Below, piece by piece: positions 26,450 to 34,674 of a stretch of 64,000 bases of DNA (its first letter is position 1; each line of letters opens with the position of its first letter). The notes below the pieces were generated by a model. It did no database searches, was not told the origin of the DNA, and saw nothing but the letters and a program-made list of their open reading frames with translations. Both the position numbers and the translations under genes were made by a program. This stretch comes from Sporosarcina sp. ANT_H38 (GTDB lineage Bacteria > Bacillota > Bacilli > Bacillales_A > Planococcaceae): positions 62,001-126,000 of the forward strand of contig NZ_VOBC01000004.1 of the NCBI RefSeq assembly GCF_008369195.1, written 5' to 3'.

Positions 26450-26678
26450 CTGATTCACCATCCTCAAAACTTACAAACGATTCAGCTGGGTAAATCCCTT
26501 CGATTTTCTCTTGACGGTACAGCTCGTCCACAGTAATCATTTCCCCTTTATAAGGCACCACCGAAGACGGTCGCATTACGATAATTGGGCCGTCATCCGT
26601 AATGAGGATGTCATTGTGTCTAAACTCTCCAACCTTACGTCCAATCTTCGCGAAAATTTGATGTTGTTTTTCAGTCAT
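26442..26678 (-). CDS. Hypothetical phage protein (78 aa)
   Basis: 78 residues: MTEKQHQIFAKIGRKVGEFR then HNDILITDDGPIIVMRPSSV, and an acidic C-terminus. Beta-rich. Overlaps the upstream gene's end by 4 bp. Unknown function. Confidence 0.58.
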   Translation of the reverse strand: MTEKQHQIFAKIGRKVGEFRHNDILITDDGPIIVMRPSSVVPYKGEMITVDELYRQEKIEGIYPAESFVSFEDGESDA

Positions 26679-26911
26679 TTCGATTCCTCCCCTTCAACAA
26701 TCAATTTTGGCGCTTTATTTAACACATTGTGAGAAAACATGACCTCAGTGCTTAGTCGGTAAATCCAAACGCAATCCCGATCCACCCCGTACCGTAATGC
26801 AATGTGTGTTTCACTGTCGTTCATGTATGTTTCCCATCTTAAATTCCCGTTCAGAGCTACCTTTGCTTCTTCAAGAAAATCTAAATCTTCTTGGTAAATG
26901 TGAGATGTCAT
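26675..26911 (-). CDS. Hypothetical phage protein (78 aa)
   Basis: 78 residues, MTSHIYQEDLDFLEEAKVAL with a beta hairpin THIALRYGVDRDCVWIYRLS. Placed directly downstream of the helicase loader. No recognised family. Confidence 0.58.
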   Translation of the reverse strand: MTSHIYQEDLDFLEEAKVALNGNLRWETYMNDSETHIALRYGVDRDCVWIYRLSTEVMFSHNVLNKAPKLIVEGEESK

Positions 26912-26932
26912 TCCGATCCCTCCCCTATATTT

Positions 26933-27865
26933 TCATCCGAACAGCAAACCTTCCAGTTCCGCGTTTTCGCTTTCAGCTTCTTGATCCCTGATGGATTCTT
27001 CCGGCATGTTTATTTCCATCGACATTTTGTTGATTCGTTTATTAACGCGACCGCCTTTATAAATTTCTTCTAGTTCCAAGATCGTCACGTTTGATGTGAA
27101 AATCGTTGGTTTTTTGTGTTCTAATCGAAAGTCGAAAATGTCGTACATTACTCCTTCTTCGAATGTAGATGCGCCTTTTATTGCTAAATCATCAACAATT
27201 AGCAACTCCACATTGCGGAATGTATCGACGATTTCGCTTTGCGTAGTTTCCGATTTCTTGTTAAAGGTTTTTTTAATTTGTGAAATTAAATCAGCGGATT
27301 TGATAAAAGCGACATCAATCCCGTATTCCCTGACAAGCGCATTTGCAATGCTTACAGCAAGTCTCGTTTTACCCGAACCTTTAACTTTGCTATACAAGTA
27401 CAAACCTTTTCCGCTTTGTTGCATCAATTTGTAATTAGTCACGTAATTAATTGCCGCTTTTCTTGCTAAGGTTGCAATGTCTTGATTAGTTTTTAGTTGG
27501 TACTTCGAAACTTCGAATGAGGCGACAGTTGCATTTTTAAATATCGATGGAATGCCCGACAAGTCTAATTTTTTATCAACCTCACGCTGTTTAATAAGTT
27601 GTTCGTAGCACTTACATTGCTCCATCCATTCGGCCCTCAACAACTTGCCGTTTTCGTCCAACTCGTCCTTCTTACCAAGCCGTGACCAATCCTTAATCCA
27701 CAACCATCCTTTTCCGTCACACTTTTTGTAAGGACACTCGTCAGAAGGGGACGTCAATATCTCGATTGGATTCGATTCCAGCGATTCTCTTGCGTCGTTC
27801 ATTCGTTTCATCAATCCGGGATTTGATTGCATCATCTCTTGAAACACTTCGCCTATCGGTTTCAT
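26933..27865 (-). CDS. DnaC-like helicase loader (AAA+)
   Basis: 310 residues from the ATG at 27865, which follows GAGGTGGAAGTA (an ATG 18 bp upstream lacks this spacing). An N-terminal cysteine-containing domain (CPYKKCDGKGWLWI, and CKCYEQL) is followed by the ATPase domain with Walker A KVKGSGKTRLAV, Walker B ELLIVDDLAIKG and a sensor TIFTSNVTILELEEI. DnaC-type proteins load the replicative helicase at the phage origin. The first 125 bp overlap the initiator gene in another frame. Confidence 0.9.
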   Translation of the reverse strand: MKPIGEVFQEMMQSNPGLMKRMNDARESLESNPIEILTSPSDECPYKKCDGKGWLWIKDWSRLGKKDELDENGKLLRAEWMEQCKCYEQLIKQREVDKKLDLSGIPSIFKNATVASFEVSKYQLKTNQDIATLARKAAINYVTNYKLMQQSGKGLYLYSKVKGSGKTRLAVSIANALVREYGIDVAFIKSADLISQIKKTFNKKSETTQSEIVDTFRNVELLIVDDLAIKGASTFEEGVMYDIFDFRLEHKKPTIFTSNVTILELEEIYKGGRVNKRINKMSMEINMPEESIRDQEAESENAELEGLLFG

Positions 27866-28730
27866 TACTTCCACCTCGCTCATAAATACTTGTCACATTC
27901 GATGTTTTTGCTAACTCTTCAAGTTTCAGAACATCTTCGACCGTCTTCACGTTGTGGTTAGCCCAGTTCTTCAAAATACCTTGCGTGTATCGGATCAGAT
28001 TCTTAGGTCTTGCTTCAACAGACTTTTTCAAAGCACAGAAAACTAATTCAGAATTATAGTCATCAACGAAATAACCAAGTTCTTGACTAACGTGTGGTGA
28101 AATCAATCCGACATTCTCTTCGTAAAAAGAAATTAACTCTCCAAAAGACTTATCAACTACGACAACAGTTTTTTGTTCTGGACTTTTTCCTTCCGAACTA
28201 AGTGCTTCTTTAGTTTCCTGTTGTTTACTTTGATTTACTTTCCTTTCCTTTACTTTACTTTGTGGTGTTAATGTAAACGGCGTGTTGCAAATGTCGCCGT
28301 TAATGTCTACATTTACCTCGTTAATGTCTACATTTACTTTTTTTACGTCATTAATTAACATATATTGGTTTACGACTGTTACGTTTTTTCTTCTTTTGGT
28401 AGCCTCAAAGTACCTTTCTTGGATACCAGCCGACGTCAGAACCTTGTAAGTTTCGTAGATACCTTTGTTGAATATTCCGTACTTAATGCAATCATTTACT
28501 ATCTTAGTGAGGGTATTAATGTCTACATTAACTCGCCTACTGAACAGTAAATGTTCCATTTCACCCCACTCATAGTAATAACCTTCCTTGTAAATACGCA
28601 TTAATAACTTGATTACAACTGAAAATCCGGTCATACCATGTAAGGCTTCGACCAGCTGGATCTTGTCATCCTGGTCGATATCCACGTCTAATGGAAAGTA
28701 GTCAAGTCCTCGCTTTTGCGGTCTCGCCAT
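27741..28730 (-). CDS. Replisome organiser / DnaD-like initiator
   Basis: 329 residues. N-terminal Lin1244-like domain (about 1-110: KRGLDYFPLDVDIDQDDKIQ, HGMTGFSVVIKLLMRIYKEG) binds origin DNA in such proteins; a low-complexity linker follows; the C-terminal DnaD-type domain (about 195-265: FYEENVGLISPHVSQELGYF, RYTQGILKNWANHNV) contacts the loader. The end DIDVPF resembles the acidic SSB C-terminal tip. The linker encodes VNVDINEVNVDING, whose DNA is the repeated palindrome described separately. ParB-like or helicase functions are not seen. Confidence 0.88.
   Translation of the reverse strand: MARPQKRGLDYFPLDVDIDQDDKIQLVEALHGMTGFSVVIKLLMRIYKEGYYYEWGEMEHLLFSRRVNVDINTLTKIVNDCIKYGIFNKGIYETYKVLTSAGIQERYFEATKRRKNVTVVNQYMLINDVKKVNVDINEVNVDINGDICNTPFTLTPQSKVKERKVNQSKQQETKEALSSEGKSPEQKTVVVVDKSFGELISFYEENVGLISPHVSQELGYFVDDYNSELVFCALKKSVEARPKNLIRYTQGILKNWANHNVKTVEDVLKLEELAKTSNVTSIYERGGSNETDRRSVSRDDAIKSRIDETNERRKRIAGIESNRDIDVPF
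28268..28532. other. Putative replication origin repeats in the initiator gene
   Basis: Three copies of TTAATGTCTACATT: 28300-28316, 28321-28337 (21 bp apart) and 28516-28532, plus a half copy near 28268. The motif is a near-perfect palindrome (TTAATGT / ACATTAA). An AT-rich stretch (28338-28370) follows the first two. Gram-positive phages often have iterons and an unwinding element inside the initiator gene. Inferred, not shown. Confidence 0.6.
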
Positions 28731-28747
28731 TACAATCTCCTCCTAAT

Positions 28748-29449
28748 TCAAGGAACGTATACAAGCTTCCCTGTCTGTTCCTGAACCGCTTTTTTGAACA
28801 TAGTCTCGTCCGAATTTGAATCCGAAAGGTGCAACAAATGAATCTCCTGGACTTTCGATAGATCGTTAGCCTTCAAAAACTCAAGTACGTTTTCTAAACT
28901 GAAATGCGACTTCACCAATCGCCGTTTCATGCCATCATGAACCCTGCCAGTTGCAATATTTTCATTTAATATTTCTGTTGAATAATTTGCCTCCACCATG
29001 ATGTGTGTAAGGCCTTGAAATTTGTAGCGGACATAGTAGGTGTCAGTGGCAAACAGGAGCTTGTCACCTGCCTCGTTAGCGAGTAGAAACCCGAATGGCT
29101 CCGATACATCGTGTTGAACATCAAATGGCAATATGGTCCATGTACCGAGCTTAAACTGTTTCTTGTTCTCGATAGCTTTAATTCGATGGTGATTGATTCC
29201 GATTGCTTCTTTCGTTCCAGATGACATGTAGATATTCAAACCACGGTCTGCAACCTCGCTGACGGCTTTACAATGGTCTTTGTGTTCATGGGTAACCAGT
29301 ACGCCCGCAATGTCCGAGGTCTTGAAATCGAGTGCTTTCTGTATGTTTTTGAACGATATCCCGCACTCCAAGAGGAGAGGGGTTATGCCATCTGTAACGT
29401 GATAGCAGTTCCCCGTACTTCCTGTCGCGATTGTTTTGATTACTATCAT
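28748..29449 (-). CDS. Metallo-beta-lactamase-fold hydrolase (YycJ/RNase-Z-like)
   Basis: 233 residues. The metal motif HEHKDH in VLVTHEHKDHCKA (about 53-59) and later D and H residues (FATDTYYVR, LLHLSDSN) define the fold. Phages with RecT frequently carry such a gene next to it, where it may process nucleic acid ends. Substrate unknown; a phosphodiesterase or nuclease is most likely. It overlaps no neighbour, and follows recT by a single base. Confidence 0.85.
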   Translation of the reverse strand: MIVIKTIATGSTGNCYHVTDGITPLLLECGISFKNIQKALDFKTSDIAGVLVTHEHKDHCKAVSEVADRGLNIYMSSGTKEAIGINHHRIKAIENKKQFKLGTWTILPFDVQHDVSEPFGFLLANEAGDKLLFATDTYYVRYKFQGLTHIMVEANYSTEILNENIATGRVHDGMKRRLVKSHFSLENVLEFLKANDLSKVQEIHLLHLSDSNSDETMFKKAVQEQTGKLVYVP

Positions 29450-30355
29450 TTAGAAGCCCGGACCGTTCGATGCAGCCGCTTTCTGTTGCACTAGCTCTTC
29501 CTGCTTCCGTACCAACACTCGTTCAGGTTGTACAAGAGGCTCTGAAATTATTTCTCCCGTTTCTACATCGATTTCTTCCGATTGGACATCAAGCATTTCA
29601 ATATTTGCATTTTGCTTAATTTCAAATTCCGGATTGATCTCTTTTCTTTCATTATCATGTTCGTCTTCAGTTGAATTGTTGATGGCTTGTACCAGTAAAT
29701 CACTGTCATCGCTCGTATTTATGAACGCTTTAGCTGCACGGTTGATCACTGTACGTTTAGCCATTTCTTGCGGGAACTTTTTATGCACTGCTTGTTGGGT
29801 TTTTGATTGACTCCAAGAAGCATCGATTTCTTTTTTGGTCATAACAGTTAGCACTTCTTCGTCACCAGTTTGCACAATTGCATATACGCCAATGATTGGT
29901 TTATCACGGTTTTCAAATGCTGTTTTGTGGCTAATTAACTTTTCGCGGCCGTGATCAATCTCATAATCGAATTCATCATCCTGGTAAATTACGTTTGCCC
30001 AAATGTCTTTAACGTTTGTTAGTCGCTTTAAAACTGCTTGTGTACCGAAGTACGAACGATTCAACTTACACGTATCGCCATATTTGATAAAGTAGCATTG
30101 CGTTTTTGCAGGACTTAAACCTTGTGTCACCATGTCCAGTAGTGCGTTTGCTACAGACGCCTTAGAGCAAATCTCTAGGAGATTTCCGCCGGCATTATTA
30201 GATAGTGCGAAGAATGCACTTTTTAACGCATTGCTGTGGTTGTAATTAGTCGGTAAGACCAAACCTTCTTCTTGCAAGCTAGTCAAGGCTTTGTTGACGT
30301 TGTCCGTAATGTCTTTTTGAATTAGTGCTACTGATTGAGTTGGTTCTTTAGTCAT
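29450..30355 (-). CDS. recT: RecT single-strand annealing recombinase
   Basis: 301 residues. GLSPAKTQCYFIKYGDTCKL, NRSYFGTQAVLKRLTNVKD and the DWSQSKT-like SWSQSKTQQAVHKKF, PQEMAKRTVINRAAKAFINT segments are the canonical RecT family marks. RecT coats single strands and anneals them with complementary DNA. Normally its partner is a RecE-type exonuclease; here the upstream SbcC-like ATPase or the downstream MBL protein may take that role. Confidence 0.95.
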   Translation of the reverse strand: MTKEPTQSVALIQKDITDNVNKALTSLQEEGLVLPTNYNHSNALKSAFFALSNNAGGNLLEICSKASVANALLDMVTQGLSPAKTQCYFIKYGDTCKLNRSYFGTQAVLKRLTNVKDIWANVIYQDDEFDYEIDHGREKLISHKTAFENRDKPIIGVYAIVQTGDEEVLTVMTKKEIDASWSQSKTQQAVHKKFPQEMAKRTVINRAAKAFINTSDDSDLLVQAINNSTEDEHDNERKEINPEFEIKQNANIEMLDVQSEEIDVETGEIISEPLVQPERVLVRKQEELVQQKAAASNGPGF

Positions 30356-30588
30356 TGATGATTCCTCCTCGGTTTTTCAATTAACTTAATATCAATTAAT
30401 TGGTCGATTGCGTTTTTAAGATCCATAGCTTCTGAAATTGTGAGTTTAAAATTCGGAGTGTCCTCATGGAAAGGAAATGCTATATCCAAAAGAACAGAAT
30501 CCTTATCGAACATTCGAAGAACTATGCAGTCCGATTTTTCATCCACTGGAAATAATCTGTTATTTATCGGAATTACTTTAACAGGCAT
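30352..30588 (-). CDS. Hypothetical phage protein (78 aa)
   Basis: 78 residues beginning MPVKVIPINNRLFPVDEKSD, beta-rich first half, and a C-terminal helix ISEAMDLKNAIDQLIDIKLI. It overlaps recT by 4 bp and is followed by the SbcC-like gene. No recognised family. Confidence 0.6.
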   Translation of the reverse strand: MPVKVIPINNRLFPVDEKSDCIVLRMFDKDSVLLDIAFPFHEDTPNFKLTISEAMDLKNAIDQLIDIKLIEKPRRNHQ

Positions 30589-32571
30589 TTAGATAGCCTC
30601 CTTCATATCGTCCGCTTGTTTTTCAATCCGCAACTGCTTGTCCTTTTCAGAAACTACCAAACTGATTAACTGTGAATCTGTATCAATCAATGTCGTAACA
30701 GCTTCAGCATTGTCCACGAAGATAGGAGCTCTAATTCCGAAGTGTTCCGTCAGAGTGTTGATGATATCGATGCCGACATTGATTCGTGCTGCATTGTTCA
30801 GACCGCTTGAATAGGGAACTCCGTCAAACGTCGTCTCACAGATTTCTTCGATGCCACCATTAATGTTCGTTTTAAAGAGATTGAACCGGGCATACTTGAA
30901 TTTCGAGTTAATCTTTTCAGTAAGTAATTCAACTTTCGAACGGATAAATTCTTCTGTAAGGAACAGTTCGCCTTCCAACTTCTCAAACTCTGTTGCCAGC
31001 TCTTTTTGCTGTTCTTCGAGTTCGGCAATGCGTTTTTCGGATGCGACCACTTGTGCTTGCTGTGCAATTTGAGCATTAAGTTCGGTACGATTAGTACGAA
31101 GACTAGCAACTTCTTTTTCGACGCCAGCAACAGACTCCTGAGCGTTCTCTTTGAGTGACTGGATTTCTTCATTCAACCTCGCTAGTTCCTGCAACTTAGA
31201 TTGATATTTAGGATCTTGACGGGCATCTTTAACGGCTGATCTAAGCGCGTCTAGTTCGGTTGATAGTTTTGATACAGCTTTTTCTTTCTTGTCGATTTCG
31301 GACTGAATGGCGTCTGTATTGATAGATTGCTTCTTGATGTTTTCGAGAAGATCTACCTTCTGATCCGCAATCGCCTTACCGTTTCCGTTAATTCTTCCAA
31401 GTTCCTCTGATTTTTTTAGATTAAAAGCTGCTAACGCCCTTTCTCTAACCGCTGTAACTTCCGTTTCCGGTAATGATTGGTTGCAAGTCGGACACACACA
31501 TTCGGATTCATGTGTAAAAGTTAATGCGTCGTAGGTGTTCCATTCCTCACGAAGTTTGACTAGTCGTTCGTCAAGAAATGCAACCTCTTCTTTGTTCATT
31601 TTTATGCGATGGTCAATATCTTCTTTTTGACGTTTAAGAATAGAAATATTTGATTGTTCTTCTTGGATTTTCGCCTGTACCTGGTAACCCTTATCAACCG
31701 ACTCAGATTCAAGGTCACGCTTGATAGCTTCAAGATCCATTTCAACTTGCCTTAACTCATTTTGTTTACCGGTAATGGCCGAACCGTTTTTAATGTTGTT
31801 GATTTGCGTGGCGTTTTCATCCAGTTCCTTTTCAATCGCCGTGATTTCTCTTACTATAGAAGGAACATCAATGTTTACTTCCGGTAATGAGTTGTTGATT
31901 TCGTCGATTCGTACTGGAATCTTATCAAGCTCTTTATTGATTTCAGCCCGACGTGCAGCAATTACTTTCCTATGGTCCTCAATGGTGCGACCTTTAAGGA
32001 TGGTTGGAAGGTCTTTCAATGCGCTGTTGAATGCAAGGACATCTACCTCTTCAACGTCGCCGCATACTTCAAGCAGTGTCGCTCTACGGTCCTGCCACTT
32101 AAGATTTTCATTGAAAAATGTTGGTGAAGTTAGAAGTTTGAATACGTCTTCTTTTACGATGGAATCCACTTTGTCTTGATACTCACCTTTTTTAGACGGA
32201 ACCCCATCGATGAAATAATTTGTAACATGTCCGGAAAATTCAGAGACTGGAGCACCACGTCTTCTTGTCCATTTCTCCGCATATACTTTTCGTAAAGTGA
32301 GAGGACTGCCGTCAATCCGGAAAACAGCTTCAACCTCATGCTCCAGGTTGTTAATTTCTTTACCACTAACCAGTGTCTTGATTGCGAAATCCGCACGGTT
32401 GTTGCTGTCTTTGTTGAAAAGTAACCATACAAACGAGTCAAAGAGTGAGGTCTTCCCTGTGGCATTGTCACCAAACACCTGAATGTCCACACCTTGTGCT
32501 CCGAGGTCAAACTTCTTGATACCTTTGAAGTTTTTCAACGTTAAATTCATCAACTTTACTTGTTTCATCAT
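30589..32571 (-). CDS. SbcC/Rad50-like AAA ATPase
   Basis: 660 residues starting at ATG 32571, which overlaps the upstream stop (ATGA); the open frame continues upstream but into another gene. N-terminal Walker A GDNATGKT (about 34-41) in a KNFKGIKKFDL context, long coiled coils on each side of a zinc-hook CPTC (about 360-363), and a C-terminal ATPase lobe (SGLNNAARINVGIDIINTL, IFVDNAEAV). Such proteins in phages work with nuclease partners in recombination. No SbcD-like nuclease is seen here. Confidence 0.88.
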   Translation of the reverse strand: MMKQVKLMNLTLKNFKGIKKFDLGAQGVDIQVFGDNATGKTSLFDSFVWLLFNKDSNNRADFAIKTLVSGKEINNLEHEVEAVFRIDGSPLTLRKVYAEKWTRRRGAPVSEFSGHVTNYFIDGVPSKKGEYQDKVDSIVKEDVFKLLTSPTFFNENLKWQDRRATLLEVCGDVEEVDVLAFNSALKDLPTILKGRTIEDHRKVIAARRAEINKELDKIPVRIDEINNSLPEVNIDVPSIVREITAIEKELDENATQINNIKNGSAITGKQNELRQVEMDLEAIKRDLESESVDKGYQVQAKIQEEQSNISILKRQKEDIDHRIKMNKEEVAFLDERLVKLREEWNTYDALTFTHESECVCPTCNQSLPETEVTAVRERALAAFNLKKSEELGRINGNGKAIADQKVDLLENIKKQSINTDAIQSEIDKKEKAVSKLSTELDALRSAVKDARQDPKYQSKLQELARLNEEIQSLKENAQESVAGVEKEVASLRTNRTELNAQIAQQAQVVASEKRIAELEEQQKELATEFEKLEGELFLTEEFIRSKVELLTEKINSKFKYARFNLFKTNINGGIEEICETTFDGVPYSSGLNNAARINVGIDIINTLTEHFGIRAPIFVDNAEAVTTLIDTDSQLISLVVSEKDKQLRIEKQADDMKEAI

Positions 32572-32795
32572 TCTTCCTCCTCTTCGCAATGAATTGCTTC
32601 TAATGGTTGATTCTTTTTGAAATAACCTTCCGACTTCGATTGGCCCCATTCCTTTTCCGTGTATTGAAATGCCCAATTATTATCGTACGTATCGATCATT
32701 GCCTGCCGTGCTGTTTCACCATCTTGCGCATAGATCACTTGGTGCCTATCCGAATATGGGGGCATTATGCCAAAAGTGAATATGTGTTTCTCCAA
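32568..32795 (-). CDS. Hypothetical phage protein (75 aa)
   Basis: TTG start at 32795 follows AAGGAGGGACCATT. MEKHIFTFGIMPPYSDRHQV then IYAQDGETARQAMIDTYDNN resembles small phage proteins with a ferredoxin-like beta-alpha pattern. Ends in EEEEE. The stop overlaps the start of the ATPase gene. Confidence 0.62.
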   Translation of the reverse strand: MEKHIFTFGIMPPYSDRHQVIYAQDGETARQAMIDTYDNNWAFQYTEKEWGQSKSEGYFKKNQPLEAIHCEEEEE

Positions 32796-32807
32796 AATGG
32801 TCCCTCC

Positions 32808-32836
32808 TTGTCATTTAATGGGTACTGCGCTAAAAT
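32808..32836 (+). promoter_or_regulatory. Predicted plus-strand promoter
   Basis: TTGTCA at 32808-32813, 17-bp spacer, TAAAAT at 32831-32836, near-consensus vegetative promoter. It points opposite to the surrounding operon and would drive the short RNA that follows. Confidence 0.5.
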
Positions 32837-32842
32837 AGCGGT

Positions 32843-32892
32843 AAGTTAATTATTCAGAACCCCGAATCCGCTGTTGTCGCAGCGGTTTTTTT
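32843..32892 (+). ncRNA. Predicted short RNA, about 50 nt
   Basis: Downstream of the promoter at 32808-32836 the only feature is a hairpin, CCGCTG and CAGCGG arms at 32868-32885, followed by seven T. Transcript would be about 50 nt and contains no open frame. It lies between the TTG-started 75-residue gene and the end of the next upstream gene (stop 32891), so it is antisense to the intergenic part of the leftward operon. A phage regulatory RNA is possible. Confidence 0.4.
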
Positions 32893-33076
32893 ATTTTGCT
32901 TCGTCGAACCGGATAATTTCAGCAGTCTTGCGAAGTGAATAGACACTCAAGTTACGACCCCATGCTCCTTCAAAATTCTCCATTGCCACTAATGCGCTAT
33001 CTTCGTCAGTATGGATGATGTATGGATCGGACTCTGTCACTAGTTTGACTTCCCACTCCCATGATTTTTTCTTCAT
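32891..33076 (-). CDS. Hypothetical phage protein (61 aa)
   Basis: 61 residues: MKKKSWEWEVKLVTESDPYI then IHTDEDSALVAMENFEGAWG, alternating beta and helix, similar in style to the 75-residue gene downstream. Overlaps the 41-residue membrane gene by 4 bp. Confidence 0.6.
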   Translation of the reverse strand: MKKKSWEWEVKLVTESDPYIIHTDEDSALVAMENFEGAWGRNLSVYSLRKTAEIIRFDEAK

Positions 33077-33198
33077 TTCTCTTCACCACCTTTTTGCTCT
33101 AATTGCCACGTCGCATACTGCCACATCGTTCCGAGCACGAATGCAAGAACCGGTGCAAAGTAGAGTACAATTTCACCTTTTTCCGCTAATGTCAGCAT
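33073..33198 (-). CDS. 41-residue membrane peptide
   Basis: ATG at 33198 follows AAAGGAGAATCAGA; the frame upstream of it has no RBS. MLTLAEKGEIVLYFAPVLAF then VLGTMWQYATWQLEQK contains one membrane helix (about 9-30). Function unknown. Confidence 0.62.
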   Translation of the reverse strand: MLTLAEKGEIVLYFAPVLAFVLGTMWQYATWQLEQKGGEEK

Positions 33199-33343
33199 TC
33201 TGATTCTCCTTTCTGTTAATAGATGGTTGAATCCCATCAAGGTGTCCAGGGTACGAGTAACCAGCTCGATTGGAAGGAAATTATTCAATGGCTCCTGGAC
33301 ACTTTGATAGGAGCCAAGGCTCCGTATCTGTGTTATAATGTTG
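33199..33343. other. Structured noncoding segment
   Basis: A 145-bp gap between two small genes. It holds perfect arms GTGTCCAGG (33242-33250) and CCTGGACAC (33294-33302), then GGAGCC/GGCTCC arms at 33310-33323, and an extended -10 (TGnTATAAT) on the plus strand at 33331-33339. No T-rich terminator is convincing. Possibly a regulatory leader or a binding-site cluster. Confidence 0.4.
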
Positions 33344-33484
33344 TTAAGAGATAGTTTCAAAAGTTCGTCGGCTGACATTACAGTGTCTGTCGGTTTTTTT
33401 GTGTCTAAAATTCGGAATCAATTGGACTTGAATCCCTTTTGCTATCAACTTTTTGCGGAGTTGTTGCATTTTACTTTTCTTCAT
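33344..33484 (-). CDS. Small basic protein (46 aa)
   Basis: ATG at 33484 is preceded by AGGAGGTTCGAA. MKKSKMQQLRKKLIAKGIQV then QLIPNFRHKKTDRHCNVSRR is strongly basic, as expected of a small nucleic acid binding protein. It follows an XRE regulator gene. Function unknown. Confidence 0.62.
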   Translation of the reverse strand: MKKSKMQQLRKKLIAKGIQVQLIPNFRHKKTDRHCNVSRRTFETIS

Positions 33485-33505
33485 TTCGAACCTCCTATTA
33501 ATCTG

Positions 33506-33778
33506 TTAAAAGAATTTCACAAGACCGATTACTCCAGGCATGGTGCTTAATATTTTTGCCAGTATCGTCAAACCGTCTACTCCGCATATAAAAGCAACGA
33601 GTACATCTTGCGAATGTGTGAGCGATGCCCAATTTTGAAACAAAGACATGTTAGGTTCTTTTTTACCATTTTCGAATCTCGACACGTCAGCTTGCTGAAT
33701 ATGCAGCTCGTGCGCTAATTCTTCCTGGTTGAAACCAGCTCGTTCCCTGCAAGCTTTTAAAATTGTTCCGTATTCCAC
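33506..33778 (-). CDS. XRE-family regulator with hydrophobic C-terminus
   Basis: 90 residues, GTG start at 33778 after AAGGGGGTGATTAA. Residues 5-45 form a helix-turn-helix (LKACRERAGFNQEELAHELH, IQQADVSRFENGKKEP). The C-terminal 35 residues (VLVAFICGVDGLTILAKIL, STMPGVIGLVKFF) are hydrophobic and could be a membrane segment or an oligomerisation helix. A perfect 17-bp palindrome just upstream (33795-33811) is a likely autoregulatory operator. Confidence 0.82.
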   Translation of the reverse strand: MEYGTILKACRERAGFNQEELAHELHIQQADVSRFENGKKEPNMSLFQNWASLTHSQDVLVAFICGVDGLTILAKILSTMPGVIGLVKFF

Positions 33779-33794
33779 TTAATCACCCCCTTTT

Positions 33795-33811
33795 TATGTC
33801 AAATTGACATA
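33795..33811. promoter_or_regulatory. Palindromic operator upstream of the XRE gene
   Basis: TATGTCAAATTGACATA is a perfect 8+1+8 palindrome, 16 bp upstream of the GTG start of the XRE gene, between promoter region and RBS. Another inverted repeat TCTCTCA/TGAGAGA (33817-33852) lies just above it. Confidence 0.65.
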
Positions 33812-33936
33812 GGGAATCTCTCAAACCTGTTATATAGTTAACTTGTGAGAGAGACCCCTCCTTACAACCTCTAAGCCCTCGATTTACAAACTCCCAAAAT
33901 TTCGTTATACAAGGGGCTTGCCCGCCCCTCTTCGTT

Positions 33937-34644
33937 TTACTCCGCCAGTCTTAAATGCTGTTGACCATTCAACTTTTTGATTTCCAACCTCAAAGCTGTG
34001 TCTGGCGACCACTCTTGGATAAATTGCAACGATTCCTCAAACCGAACCTTCGGCAATTCTCCGTATCTAGGAATCTCGAAGTACTTTTTGAAGTCTCTCC
34101 AAAATTGTTGAAATGCCTTTCTACCAATCTCCTTGTATGCTGCTGATTCAATCCCACCTAAGCATTGCATTACCTTGCCGCGAGCATTTGCGCCGATACG
34201 CTGCTCTTGTGGTCCATTAATCCGCATGTGATCCTTCAAATACTTCACGTCCGTTTCGACTACATCTAAGCGTCCTTCTTGTTCGAGTGCTGTTTGTAAC
34301 AGTAGTTTTGTATTGCTAGGTTGCGCAAATTGCTTTTCCATTACTTCGAACTTACTCACATAAGCTGCAGTAAACAGAACACCTTTCTCACCGGTCATCT
34401 TATTAGCGACCATATGGCAGCCCTTTTTAGTAAGAAGAAAGCTCGGCAATGTCCGACCAGTTGAATCTTCGTACGTACTTTCTATGAAAAATTCGCTGCG
34501 GGTGAAACCACCCTGAGTCAAATACTGTAGATAACCGCGAATACTTTTTAGTAATGCGTTATGTTCACGGTCAACCATCTCTGCAACATCCCGACTCTCT
34601 GTAACTAGTTGATCATTAATAGAGACTACTTTTAAATTGTTCAT
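33937..34644 (-). CDS. Rha-family phage antirepressor with ORF6C domain
   Basis: 235 residues. N-terminal Rha domain (about 1-95: [59 protein letters not shown]) and C-terminal ORF6C-like domain (about 145-230: [39 protein letters not shown]). Such proteins counteract or modulate the phage repressor. It is in the early leftward operon. Confidence 0.9.
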   Translation of the reverse strand: MNNLKVVSINDQLVTESRDVAEMVDREHNALLKSIRGYLQYLTQGGFTRSEFFIESTYEDSTGRTLPSFLLTKKGCHMVANKMTGEKGVLFTAAYVSKFEVMEKQFAQPSNTKLLLQTALEQEGRLDVVETDVKYLKDHMRINGPQEQRIGANARGKVMQCLGGIESAAYKEIGRKAFQQFWRDFKKYFEIPRYGELPKVRFEESLQFIQEWSPDTALRLEIKKLNGQQHLRLAE

Positions 34645-34674
34645 TGAGCATTCCTCCTTTTCTGTTTCCTGCCT

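Noticed and set aside
33199..33378. 101-residue protein starting at 33378
   Set aside because: No RBS at the far start; the 41-residue form at 33198 has one and the upstream bases are occupied by another gene.
33346..33400. Second plus-strand small RNA near 33346-33400
   Set aside because: The -10 is good but there is no -35 at proper distance and no stable hairpin before the T-run.
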